Source: Candidatus Hadarchaeum yellowstonense (GTDB lineage Archaea > Hadarchaeota > Hadarchaeia > Hadarchaeales > Hadarchaeaceae). Taken from it: 41,875 bases of DNA. Below are positions 14,453 to 22,866 of this stretch, piece after piece (within the stretch, counting starts at the first letter, position 1; every line of letters starts with the position of its first letter). The notes beneath the pieces are model-generated. The model ran no database searches and was not told the origin of the DNA. It saw only the letters and a program-made list of their open reading frames with translations. The stretch covers positions 1 to 41,875 of the forward strand of contig LQMQ01000049.1 in assembly GCA_001515205.2 (NCBI GenBank). Direction: 5' to 3'. Both the position numbers and the translations under genes were made by a program.

Positions 14453-14992
14453 CTATGCCTTCTTAGCCTCCGCTTTTTCGGGGGCTGCGGCTTCCTTCTC
14501 CTTCTTTGCCTTGGGTTTAGCGGCTTCCTCACGCATTCTGACTTCCTTCCGTTTCACGCCAACGGTCAGTCCCTTTCTGCCAGTGGTCCTCGTGCGCTGT
14601 CCGCGTACGGGCAGCCCGAGTTCGTGCCTGATCCCACGCCGGCTGCGAATGCGTCGCTCTCTACCTATGTCAGAACGAATGGTGATATCAACATCAGGGC
14701 CGATCAGGTGAATGTCCTTACCAGTTTCATAATCCTTTCTCCGGTTGAGCATCCAGCTGGGAAAACCGTACTGGGAAGGGTTTTTAAGGACGTTTTCCAG
14801 CTGTTCCACCTGTTCCTTGCTGAGATCACCGAGCTTCATCGATGGATCTATCCCGGCGACAAGGGCCGCTGCTCTGGCGTAGGAAAAGCTGACGCCCTTG
14901 ATGTCCGTCAGCGCCAGCTGGACCTTTTTTTCGCCGGACAGGTCCTTCCCTGCCATCCGCACTATGTGCTTGAACTCAGACATCAATCTCAC
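14453..14992 (-). CDS. rps13: Ribosomal protein uS13
   Basis: 179 aa; HIVRMAGKDLSGEKKVQLALTDIKGVSFSYARAA, GIRHELGLPVRGQRTRTTGRKG; Lys/Ala/Glu-rich C-tail. Confidence 0.97.
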   Translation of the reverse strand: MRLMSEFKHIVRMAGKDLSGEKKVQLALTDIKGVSFSYARAAALVAGIDPSMKLGDLSKEQVEQLENVLKNPSQYGFPSWMLNRRKDYETGKDIHLIGPDVDITIRSDIGRERRIRSRRGIRHELGLPVRGQRTRTTGRKGLTVGVKRKEVRMREEAAKPKAKKEKEAAAPEKAEAKKA

Positions 14993-15023
14993 GCCTTTGC
15001 CATAGACTCTTCAGGCAACCGCC

Positions 15024-15033
15024 TATTTAATCG
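15024..15033 (-). promoter_or_regulatory. Putative TATA box of the uS13 operon
   Basis: Minus-strand CGATTAAATA about 32-41 nt upstream of the start codon. Confidence 0.3.
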
Positions 15034-15149
15034 TTAATGACTGCAGTTTTGACTGTTCAGTTAATATAGTTAACTTTCAATTAAAAACCTTGGGTTAGCC
15101 CATTTTCTTTAAATATCCACCATTTTCGGCACAGCTTGAAAGGGCAAAT

Positions 15150-15156
15150 AAAAAAA
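15150..15156 (-). terminator. T7 run 3' of tRNA-Ser(GGA)
   Basis: Minus-strand TTTTTTT starting 4 nt after the discriminator base. Confidence 0.4.
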
Positions 15157-15159
15157 TGG

Positions 15160-15257
15160 CGCCGGGGAGGGGATTTGAACCCCTGCGGCCCAAGAGGACC
15201 ACGAGCTATCCAGCACCGGCTCCAGGCTCGCGCGTTACCTGGCTACGCTACCCCGGC
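15160..15257 (-). tRNA. tRNA-Ser (anticodon GGA) with 12-nt intron at 37/38
   Basis: Acceptor GCCGGGG/CCCCGGC, long variable arm GGTCC-TCTT-GGGCC, T arm AGGGG-TTCAAAT-CCCCT, anticodon stem CGAGC/GCTCG enclosing 19 nt; removing 15208..15219 gives loop CTGGAGA, which matches the sister tRNA-Ser loop CTTGAGA. Confidence 0.88.
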
Positions 15258-15280
15258 CCCAATGAAAATGTGTTTTTAGC

Positions 15281-15286
15281 TTTAAA
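15281..15286 (-). promoter_or_regulatory. TATA/box A of tRNA-Ser(GGA)
   Basis: TTTAAA 24-29 nt upstream of the tRNA 5' end. Confidence 0.45.
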
Positions 15287-15328
15287 TGTCATCTAACACC
15301 AAAGATCTCCGGCACAGGCAACCGGAGT

Positions 15329-16321
15329 TCACTTCCATTTCCGTGGATAGGTGCCGGGGCCCATCACAATTCTCTCCGGCTTAGCCACAATTCCATGTTC
15401 GGCCTCATAAATTTCCTTCGAACTCATGGTTGCTCGCGCAAGGCCGATCAACTCACCTTTCAAGGTGAAAATGGCAACAAGATCTCCCGCAGATATTCCC
15501 GTCTCAACCGAAAGCACGCCCGGAGCCGCCAAGCTTGCCCCATGACAGAGAGCATCAACTGCTCCATCCCGCACCACTATCTTGGGCAAATGCTGGACTG
15601 AAGTTTCTACAGGCAATATTGCCTGCCGCAAGAGGTCCTCCCGACCCTCCTCTCGCCAAAAGGCGTAAGCATCGGAAAGATCGTGCAACCTAACTGAATC
15701 TTTTTCCGAAAACGGCCCGGTCCTGGTGCGCCGCAGCTCGCTCATATGGGCCCCGCACCCTATCGCTTCCCCCACGTCAGACATCAGTTTGCGCATGTAT
15801 GTTCCGGCTTCACAGCCCACCCGCATGAGGACATCCCTGCCCTCCCGCTCAATCAGCTCGATGTAGTAAATTTTCCTTGTTCGAAGCTGTCTTCTAACAG
15901 CCGCACGCATCGGTGGTCGCTGGTAGATTTCCCCCTGGAACTCCAGCAGAACCTGCTCCAGCCTTTGCTGCGGCACCTCACCATGGAGGTGCATCACGCC
16001 CACGTACTCCTTTCCCGAAAGCAACAGGGCCCGCGTCACCTTGGTAGCATCCTCCAAGGCCACGGGAAGAACACCGCTAACGCCGGGATCCAGGGTTCCG
16101 CCATGTCCGGCCCTCTGGATGTTGAGCAAGATCTTGATCCAAGCCACGACCTCGTGAGAGGTGGGTCCCGGTGGTTTGTCAAGGTTAATCACGCCCAGCC
16201 TGATGTGATCCCTGATCTGTCTTTTGAAAGGATCACACCCGTATGCTGGATCTGTGACGTCGTGGGCCCGGGTAAGGATCTCACGTTTGATATCTCCAGG
16301 TAACTTTCCCAAATCAAACAC
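15329..16321 (-). CDS. cbf5: Cbf5/TruB-family tRNA/rRNA pseudouridine synthase with PUA domain
   Basis: 330 aa; GVINLDKPPGPTSHEVVAWIKILLNIQRAGHGGTLDPGVSGVLPVALEDATK; PUA-like C-terminus. Confidence 0.97.
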   Translation of the reverse strand: MFDLGKLPGDIKREILTRAHDVTDPAYGCDPFKRQIRDHIRLGVINLDKPPGPTSHEVVAWIKILLNIQRAGHGGTLDPGVSGVLPVALEDATKVTRALLLSGKEYVGVMHLHGEVPQQRLEQVLLEFQGEIYQRPPMRAAVRRQLRTRKIYYIELIEREGRDVLMRVGCEAGTYMRKLMSDVGEAIGCGAHMSELRRTRTGPFSEKDSVRLHDLSDAYAFWREEGREDLLRQAILPVETSVQHLPKIVVRDGAVDALCHGASLAAPGVLSVETGISAGDLVAIFTLKGELIGLARATMSSKEIYEAEHGIVAKPERIVMGPGTYPRKWK

Positions 16322-16555
16322 CTAAGATAAACCAGCGGCCTCAAGGGCTCGCCTTACCTCTTCGTCGGAGGCTCCACGTTGAATATCGATTTTTTTATCC
16401 GTCGGTTCTAGGTGGGCAATATTGCATCGCCTTCTTTTGACCCCCACTCCGCTCACAACCACAAAATTATTGTCCAACTGCTCCACTATCACACAGCGTC
16501 TGCCCGCTTCATGGCCTGCAATCTTTATGCAGACCCGACCTACTTCCATCACCAT
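16322..16555 (-). CDS. rpl14e: Ribosomal protein eL14
   Basis: 77 aa; [55 protein letters not shown]. Confidence 0.95.
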   Translation of the reverse strand: MVMEVGRVCIKIAGHEAGRRCVIVEQLDNNFVVVSGVGVKRRRCNIAHLEPTDKKIDIQRGASDEEVRRALEAAGLS

Positions 16556-16557
16556 TC

Positions 16558-17097
16558 TTACCGCCTCCTTTTCATGACAGCCTCAATCGCTGCTGCAATT
16601 ATCTTGGTCGTCTCAGCTAGGGACAATCTCTCCGTGTTGAGGACGATGTCGAAAATTGAATAATCGTTAATATCAATGTTGTACAGTTTTTTAAATCTTT
16701 TTGCCTCGCTTCTTTCCCTTTTGATCGTTTCCTCGTAAACCTCGCGATAGCTTCGGCCTTCCCGCTGTGCTATCCTTTTCACCCTAGTTTTCAGCGGTGC
16801 GGTGAGGAAGACCTTAAGATCTGCGCTCTTGGCAAACCACCCCGCCAGACGGGCATCGATCAGCACTTTGCCTCCTCTGGCGGCGTCGGCAATTTTTCGG
16901 TCGATCATCCGGTCGATGGTCGGATGAAGCTCCGCGTATCTCTGGCCCTCTTTCAACGTCAGCCCTTTTTCCTTAATCAGCTCCCTAAAGATATCTCCGG
17001 CGCAGACGTATCTCAGTCCTCTGAACCTTTTCGCCAGCGCCTTAGCCGTTGTTGATTTTCCAGCACCGTGCAGGCCGCTGATGGCAACGGCTACCAT
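16558..17097 (-). CDS. cmk: Cytidylate kinase
   Basis: 179 aa; [23 protein letters not shown]-loop, [25 protein letters not shown]. Confidence 0.93.
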   Translation of the reverse strand: MVAVAISGLHGAGKSTTAKALAKRFRGLRYVCAGDIFRELIKEKGLTLKEGQRYAELHPTIDRMIDRKIADAARGGKVLIDARLAGWFAKSADLKVFLTAPLKTRVKRIAQREGRSYREVYEETIKRERSEAKRFKKLYNIDINDYSIFDIVLNTERLSLAETTKIIAAAIEAVMKRRR

Positions 17098-17101
17098 GCT
17101 C

Positions 17102-17368
17102 TCAAGCCCTAACTTTTTCCAGCAGGACCCTTCGAGAGCAGGCTACACAGAAATAACCGGCGAAGGGCCGATTCGGCTTCCTCGAGCTGCGGGGCAGGCT
17201 GCCGATTCTTCCCCCGCTTATCCTAGGCACACCACCCAGTGGCCTGCCGCAAAGGGCACAGACCGCGCCGCCTTTCCTTTTCTCTTTGTAGTGCCTCGCC
17301 ACCCTTCCTCCGGGAGTGCGAACCTGCTTCTTTTTGTATGTCCTGGATCTGTGTCTTCGCGCGGGCAT
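17102..17368 (-). CDS. rpl34e: Ribosomal protein eL34
   Basis: 88 aa; RRHRSRTYKKKQVRTPGGRVARHYKEKRKGGAVCALCGRPLGGVPR. Confidence 0.95.
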   Translation of the reverse strand: MPARRHRSRTYKKKQVRTPGGRVARHYKEKRKGGAVCALCGRPLGGVPRISGGRIGSLPRSSRKPNRPFAGYFCVACSRRVLLEKVRA

Positions 17369-18190
17369 CTAATCACCTATTATAACTTTTCTTAAGATCT
17401 GAGAAAATCCCAGATAGGTGATGAAGTACCACCAGCCCACACCAAACACTACCAGGGGCCCGATAAAGGGAAGATCTATCCTGATGAAAGGAAGCCAAGC
17501 CACAACCCATCCCTTGAATATCTGACCTAAGGCGATCCACAAGACAAAGAGAGGAACCATGTAAATGAGCGTGGGCTTCATATTTTGCGAGGTGTTTTGC
17601 ATCATCAGCTTGTTTATCTCGGGCTGCTGCAGTTGGAGCTTGTGCACCAGCTTCATGTCCCTCTTTTTCATGGCCTCGCGATATTCCTTCTGGAATGCGT
17701 CTATCTTTGCCTTGTTCTGTTTTACCAGTTCCCAGTTCACCATCTTCTTGGATACCAGGTTCACAAAAAATGCCGCTGCAAAGGCGATCCCCATGATGAT
17801 GAAAAGAGAATATTCAAATAGAGGCGGAAGGTGGACGCCAATCAACGAAGCAGCCCGTACGACATCAGACCTCAACGAGAGGATATCGGATTCACTAGGG
17901 GACTGATAAACCACCGCAAATCTGTCTTTAATTCTATTATCAAGGGAAGGGTCTTTTTCCGCCACACCGAAACTGAAACTAATCAGGTACTCCTGGAAGG
18001 CCTGCCCAATATTGGCCTTGGCCGATTCACTGTCACCCCTGCGCAAAGAAGCGGCTGACGTGTCCAGTTTGTTGACGATATCAAACAGGCTCTCGCTGTC
18101 GCCCTGTCCTTGGGCCTGGGCCAGACCTGAAAACAGCAGCGAGGACGACACCAGCAGCACCAGCAGCAGCATCAGTTGTCTCTTCATCAT
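17369..18190 (-). CDS. EMC3/TMCO1-type (DUF106) Oxa1-superfamily membrane insertase homologue with extended N-terminus
   Basis: 273 aa; position between SecY/Adk and eL34 as in many archaea; coiled coil KIDAFQKEYREAMKKRDMKLVHKLQLQQPEINKLMMQNTSQNMKPTLIYMVPLFVLW. Confidence 0.85.
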   Translation of the reverse strand: MMKRQLMLLLVLLVSSSLLFSGLAQAQGQGDSESLFDIVNKLDTSAASLRRGDSESAKANIGQAFQEYLISFSFGVAEKDPSLDNRIKDRFAVVYQSPSESDILSLRSDVVRAASLIGVHLPPLFEYSLFIIMGIAFAAAFFVNLVSKKMVNWELVKQNKAKIDAFQKEYREAMKKRDMKLVHKLQLQQPEINKLMMQNTSQNMKPTLIYMVPLFVLWIALGQIFKGWVVAWLPFIRIDLPFIGPLVVFGVGWWYFITYLGFSQILRKVIIGD

Positions 18191-18191
18191 T

Positions 18192-18770
18192 TCACCTTAG
18201 CGCTGAGACTATATTATCCACCGCTTTTTTAAACCCTTTATCACTATTCTGGACGATCAAAACCGACGCCCCGGAAAGCGCAGCATAGGCGATCGCGGCC
18301 GCACGATTTAACTGCTGGTGTTCCGCTATCTCCTCCGTCAGCTCCCTCGCCCTGCGTCGTGATTTGTCCTTGGTCCGTCTTCTTCCAATTTCCTCCGGAT
18401 CAGCCTCCACCAAAATGAGGGACTCCGGTTTTAACTCCTCCAGAACCCATCTCGGCAGGCCGGGATAGTATCCCTCCGGCTTTTTCACCAGACAATGTGT
18501 GTCAACGAGAACTGGTTTTAACCGGGCCAAGCGAGAAATGCGTCGCGCGGCTTCTCGTTGAACCCTAGAGTAGAAAGCCAAGGGCATCTCTCGCAGGGCA
18601 TCGCGATCAACCTCTCCTTTCTTAGACCTGATGATCTCCAACATCACGTCGCCATAGTTGACGTGATGATAATCGACCCCCATCGCCCTCAACACCTTAA
18701 GAGCTTCCTTGATCAGCGTCGTTTTCCCCGAGCCGGGCACACCCGTCACGATGACCAGCTTCTCACTCAC
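18192..18770 (-). CDS. adkA: Archaeal adenylate kinase (AdkA type)
   Basis: GTG start at 18770: (V)SEKLVIVTGVPGSGKTTLIKEALKVLRAMGVDYHHVNYGDVMLEI...; follows SecY. The longer ORF start at 18806 is less likely. Confidence 0.93.
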   Translation of the reverse strand: MSEKLVIVTGVPGSGKTTLIKEALKVLRAMGVDYHHVNYGDVMLEIIRSKKGEVDRDALREMPLAFYSRVQREAARRISRLARLKPVLVDTHCLVKKPEGYYPGLPRWVLEELKPESLILVEADPEEIGRRRTKDKSRRRARELTEEIAEHQQLNRAAAIAYAALSGASVLIVQNSDKGFKKAVDNIVSALR

Positions 18771-20241
18771 CAAAGAGCCTCCTGACGGCCGGAAACATCT
18801 CCGCAACCTGTTCTTTAGCTATCTCCTGGTATAAGCTGTACATGATGCCCACCGTCAGGAGAATGCCCGTCCCGCTGCCCAAGGCTCCGAGAAAGTCCGC
18901 TCCCGCCGAAAGGAATCCCACAAAGGCTCCGCCGAGTAGTGCGGCGGTCATGATGTAGCGGCTCAGTACCCACTCCATCACCCTCACATCACGGCGGAAA
19001 CCAGGAATCAACATGCCCGATTCGTCCAGCTGCTTGGCCACGTCGCGCGGGCCCATTCCAGTCATGTGAACCCAGAGGTAGGCAAACCCCATGCTGGCCA
19101 GCACTAGAATTATCAGGTAAATGATGGCCCGGATGGGGTCAGCGGCAACCTGGGCCAGGCCGTTGGGAGCATCAGTGTAGTAGGAAATCCAGGGCGCCTT
19201 CAGGAGAGCGGCGAAAATCTTTAAGTTTGCAAAAACCGTCAGGGCTAAGATCACCGGAATATTGGAGGTGTAGAGAAATCTTATCGGGTAACGTCCCCTC
19301 ACCCCTCCAAACCTGCCGTAGGCCAGAGGAACCTCTATTCTCATGCTCTCGGCGTAAACCACGATGAAGAAGATGAGAATCGTCGCTATCAATCCCATCA
19401 TGTTCGGCAGGTGGGGCCTGAAAAACTCAGCGATGAAATCACCGTTGCTGAGCACCGTACCGATTATGTTGGGTATCACGCCTGTGGCCGGGTTCAGCGC
19501 CTCCCAGACCACGGTCATGGCGACACCCCCGGCTATGAAAAGGCTCACCCCGCTGCCGAAACCGTACTTGGAAACAACCTCATCCAGATAGATCACCACA
19601 GTTGCTCCCAGCGTGAGCTGCAAGACCAGCAACAGGCCTGCCGGGCTAAACAATCCCACATTCTTGCCATAATTCCCCGCCAGCACCAGCATCGATCCCT
19701 CAAAAACGGCCATGATTATCGCCAAAAACTTTTGTACTCCGGTAAACAAGGCCCGGTCCTCGCTTTCCGACAAGTTAAGGCCCACTATCTTGCTTCCCAC
19801 CAAAAGCTGCATCACTATGCCCGCGGTCACTATCGGGCCTATTCCCAGTTCCATCAGGCTACCCGCATGACTCGCCAAAACATACCTGAGCTGGCCGAAG
19901 AAATTTTGGGCCCCAGCATCCCAAACTCCGTTGCCATTCAAATCGGTGAAGGGCTCCAAAGCCGTCTCCCCGGGATCCATCACTCCGTTACCATTGGCAT
20001 CGATGAAGTCAAAGACACCGTTACCGTTGGTGTCGACAAAGGGCTCGCGCTGGGCAATACCATAGAGGGGTATCTGGGACATCAGATAGAAGATGATCAA
20101 CGCCACCCCGGTCCAGATGAATCTCTCCTTGAAGGCGACCCGTCTCTTGGGAACAGCCACTTCCGGCAGCCGGCGGATGATGGGATCCAGCGCGTAAAGC
20201 TTTGAACGCGGCTTCTCCTTAACCTCGTCCATCGCCTTCAC
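18763..20241 (-). CDS. secY: Preprotein translocase subunit SecY (with EF-hand-like insertion)
   Basis: 492 aa; SLMELGIGPIVTAGIVMQLLVGSKI, RYPIRFLYTSNIPVILALTVFANLKI, GMGPRDVAKQLDESGMLIPGFR. Confidence 0.97.
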   Translation of the reverse strand: MKAMDEVKEKPRSKLYALDPIIRRLPEVAVPKRRVAFKERFIWTGVALIIFYLMSQIPLYGIAQREPFVDTNGNGVFDFIDANGNGVMDPGETALEPFTDLNGNGVWDAGAQNFFGQLRYVLASHAGSLMELGIGPIVTAGIVMQLLVGSKIVGLNLSESEDRALFTGVQKFLAIIMAVFEGSMLVLAGNYGKNVGLFSPAGLLLVLQLTLGATVVIYLDEVVSKYGFGSGVSLFIAGGVAMTVVWEALNPATGVIPNIIGTVLSNGDFIAEFFRPHLPNMMGLIATILIFFIVVYAESMRIEVPLAYGRFGGVRGRYPIRFLYTSNIPVILALTVFANLKIFAALLKAPWISYYTDAPNGLAQVAADPIRAIIYLIILVLASMGFAYLWVHMTGMGPRDVAKQLDESGMLIPGFRRDVRVMEWVLSRYIMTAALLGGAFVGFLSAGADFLGALGSGTGILLTVGIMYSLYQEIAKEQVAEMFPAVRRLFGE

Positions 20242-20687
20242 CCAGCGATAGCCTTGCCACCCGCTTCCTCAATCTTCCGCTTGGCCGATTCAACAAAGGA
20301 TTTCGCCGTGACCTCCAGCTGATGGGTCACTTGGCCACCGCCGAGGACCTTGTCGATGCCAAGTTTATTAAGGTCCACAAAAAAGCGATCCCCCTCCCGT
20401 CTGGCCAAACCCAGCTCAACAAATTTGTCCAGATTTTCGTCTATCTCACCAACATTTATGACCCTTAGGCCGCGACGCACCGCCGCCGGTCGAGTGAACC
20501 CATGCTTGCCAAAGTAGTCCGGAAGATATCTGATGATGTAGGACCACTTGTGCTTGTGACCGCCGCTCATCCCCGTGCCGCCGCGTTCACCGCTGCCTCT
20601 TCCCCTTTTGGAACAACCCCTACCGTAAGTGCGCCTACCGCGCTGTTTTCTTACCTTTCTTCTCCTCCGAACGGTCATAAGAATCAC
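20238..20687 (-). CDS. rpl15: Ribosomal protein uL15
   Basis: 149 aa; RRRKVRKQRGRRTYGRGCSKRGRGSGERGGTGMSGGHKHKW. Confidence 0.96.
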   Translation of the reverse strand: MILMTVRRRRKVRKQRGRRTYGRGCSKRGRGSGERGGTGMSGGHKHKWSYIIRYLPDYFGKHGFTRPAAVRRGLRVINVGEIDENLDKFVELGLARREGDRFFVDLNKLGIDKVLGGGQVTHQLEVTAKSFVESAKRKIEEAGGKAIAG

Positions 20688-21152
20688 TCAGATCATTCGC
20701 ATGATCAAATCGTTTATCTTTTCCCCGCGATATCCCAAATCACCCAAATCTCGGACCGGACGCTTGGTTGATTTGTAGCCTCTCTTAGGGGGATGCAGCC
20801 GGAAAACCTTTTTGACGCCGATCTCCTCCAGCTTCACGCTGCCATTATCAACCGCTGCCGCTAGCTCTGCTATGCCCTGCAAATTTGATCTTTCCCTAAC
20901 TGCCTCGTCCGTCAATTTCTTCCCACCCGGAAGTCTGCCGCGCTTCTCCAGCAAAAGCTGCAAAACGTCCGGTCTTATCTCGCCCCAAGTGATGTAGTCC
21001 TTGACCTTCTTGAGCATTCCCAGCATGGACTCATTATTGTCGACCAGGACACAGTGATTAACCCGGATCAGCCCCAGCATCCTCAGAGTGTCCTTGACCT
21101 CCTGTCTGGCGTTGATATCACTGCGAATTTTGATCACCGCGAGTTTAGCCAC
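20688..21152 (-). CDS. rpl30: Ribosomal protein uL30
   Basis: 154 aa; AVIKIRSDINARQEVKDTLRMLGLIRVNHCVLVDNN; RLHPPKRGYKSTKRP. Confidence 0.96.
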   Translation of the reverse strand: MAKLAVIKIRSDINARQEVKDTLRMLGLIRVNHCVLVDNNESMLGMLKKVKDYITWGEIRPDVLQLLLEKRGRLPGGKKLTDEAVRERSNLQGIAELAAAVDNGSVKLEEIGVKKVFRLHPPKRGYKSTKRPVRDLGDLGYRGEKINDLIMRMI

Positions 21153-21825
21153 TCACAACACCCGCCTTGCCAATGACCACGCGCTCCCGATATCTGTCAC
21201 TCATAACCACGCGCGTCGTCTGCTTTAGGGCCTCCATTACCGCCATGGAGAAGTTGAGGGTTGCTCGCGTCTCTCCCTCGGTCCTCGTCCACGCGTCGTG
21301 TATCCCCGCCATACGGAGTATCGTCTTCGGAATTTCTGCCGCGGCTAGACCCAGACCCCGCGGAGCCGGTTTTATAACGACGGTTACGCTGCCGCTCTTT
21401 CCGGTAACTTCAAAGGGAACGGAGTGACTGCGCGCACATCCACATTCCCAGCTACCACACCCCCGGGCCACCTCGATGACGTTTAACTTCGCCACCGTGA
21501 CTGCCTTTTTTATTGAGGAGCCGATGTCCCTAGCACTAGCGTGTCCCACGCCGACGATGCCGTCCCGGTTCCCCACCACGGCCACTACTCGGTATTTTAC
21601 TCGGCGTCCTGACTTGTGCATTCTTTGAACCAAGGTAACCTCGAGGATCTCCTCCTGAAGATTTGGAACCAAAGCATCAACGATCTCGCTCTCCTTGATC
21701 GGTTTTCCTGCCCTTAGGATCTGGGAAATGTCCTTGATCCTGCCCTCCTTGACCTCCCTGCCAAGTCTGGTACGGGGCTGCCACCGCTCCATGTTGAACT
21801 CCTCCACTCGCCTCATCTCAACCAC
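21145..21825 (-). CDS. rps5: Ribosomal protein uS5
   Basis: 226 aa; VVGNRDGIVGVGHASARDIGSSIKKAVTVAKLNVIEVARGCGSWECGC. Confidence 0.97.
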   Translation of the reverse strand: MVEMRRVEEFNMERWQPRTRLGREVKEGRIKDISQILRAGKPIKESEIVDALVPNLQEEILEVTLVQRMHKSGRRVKYRVVAVVGNRDGIVGVGHASARDIGSSIKKAVTVAKLNVIEVARGCGSWECGCARSHSVPFEVTGKSGSVTVVIKPAPRGLGLAAAEIPKTILRMAGIHDAWTRTEGETRATLNFSMAVMEALKQTTRVVMSDRYRERVVIGKAGVVSG

Positions 21826-22414
21826 CGAATTGCCTGATAATCTCCTGCTTGACTGAATTAAAGTGCTCCGGTATCTGCTCCGGGGCCAATCCCTGCGCCA
21901 AATAACTTGAGAACCTCTCCTGATAAGTCCTTTCGTTCTCCTTCCTCAGCTTTTCCGCATAGCGCGAGATGTCCGTTCCGCTTATCCGCTCCTCAGAGGG
22001 CAAAATTTCCTCCAGATGAGGGATCTGCAGGCCGGCGTCAATCGCTCCCTTCAGGACGGCAAAAACCTTGCCACCCTTGGTCGGGTGCCTCATGCCGATA
22101 TCCAGTATCGCCTCCTTCACCCCGGCCTTTATGGCCCGATACCCGCAGAGTAACCCGACGAGGTAGGCCGCCGGCAGGTTGGAAGTTCCATCTCTCCAGC
22201 CAAACTCCTTCAGCTGTTTTGAGTGAGCTGAAACCACCACCACATCACCGGCGGGAGAAAATTTCATGATCTGGGCCGAGACATGCTTCAGCGAAAATCT
22301 GACGACCAGCCTCAGCTTTCCAGACCTCAGCAGCTTGAGCCGGTAGCGGTAATCCGTTTTTCCCTCTCTTTTCCGCCGAAACTGAACCTTAAATCTTGGC
22401 CCGGAGGACTTCAT
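21818..22414 (-). CDS. rpl18: Ribosomal protein uL18
   Basis: 198 aa; FRRKREGKTDYRYRLKLLRSGKLRLVVRFSLKHVSAQI; AAYLVGLLCGYRA. Confidence 0.96.
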   Translation of the reverse strand: MKSSGPRFKVQFRRKREGKTDYRYRLKLLRSGKLRLVVRFSLKHVSAQIMKFSPAGDVVVVSAHSKQLKEFGWRDGTSNLPAAYLVGLLCGYRAIKAGVKEAILDIGMRHPTKGGKVFAVLKGAIDAGLQIPHLEEILPSEERISGTDISRYAEKLRKENERTYQERFSSYLAQGLAPEQIPEHFNSVKQEIIRQFGG

Positions 22415-22419
22415 TTAAA

Positions 22420-22866
22420 TCACTTCAAGATGCCCCTCTCTTTCAGGTAGAGGTTCAAATGGGCTTTGCTTCGGAAAGAACCACCCTTAACCATCCGGTA
22501 AAGCTTGCGGTATTCCCGTTGGTCGATCACGCCCTCTTTTCTCAGCTCCCTCAACCTGGCCCGCAAAGGTCGCACCGTCTTTATCCAGTTGGCCTTCTTA
22601 GGCATCCTCGCCCCCTTCGCTCCCTTTCGCGACCCCATACCACCACGCCTACCCGCCTTGCGCTTCAACGCCCGCTCCCTGATCCTACCACGGCTGATCC
22701 CGGTCTCGGGCTTGGCCTTGATAACCCCCTGCTTGATGAGGCGCTTAATGTCATCACGGGTGATTGCAGAGGAAACATCGGCAATGCGGCTGGGATCGAT
22801 CCACACCCGGTTCACGCCAACTTTGAGGATGTCAGCCGCCAGTCTTTTCTTCGTGTCCAGTTTCAT
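22420..22866 (-). CDS. rpl19e: Ribosomal protein eL19
   Basis: 148 aa; [43 protein letters not shown]. Confidence 0.96.
   Translation of the reverse strand: MKLDTKKRLAADILKVGVNRVWIDPSRIADVSSAITRDDIKRLIKQGVIKAKPETGISRGRIRERALKRKAGRRGGMGSRKGAKGARMPKKANWIKTVRPLRARLRELRKEGVIDQREYRKLYRMVKGGSFRSKAHLNLYLKERGILK

Noticed and set aside
15160-15257. tRNA-Ser(GGA) as a pseudogene because of the enlarged anticodon loop
   Set aside because: All stems are intact, the insertion is at the canonical 37/38 site, a splicing-motif-like helix can form, and a TATA box and T-run terminator flank it; an intron is the better explanation.
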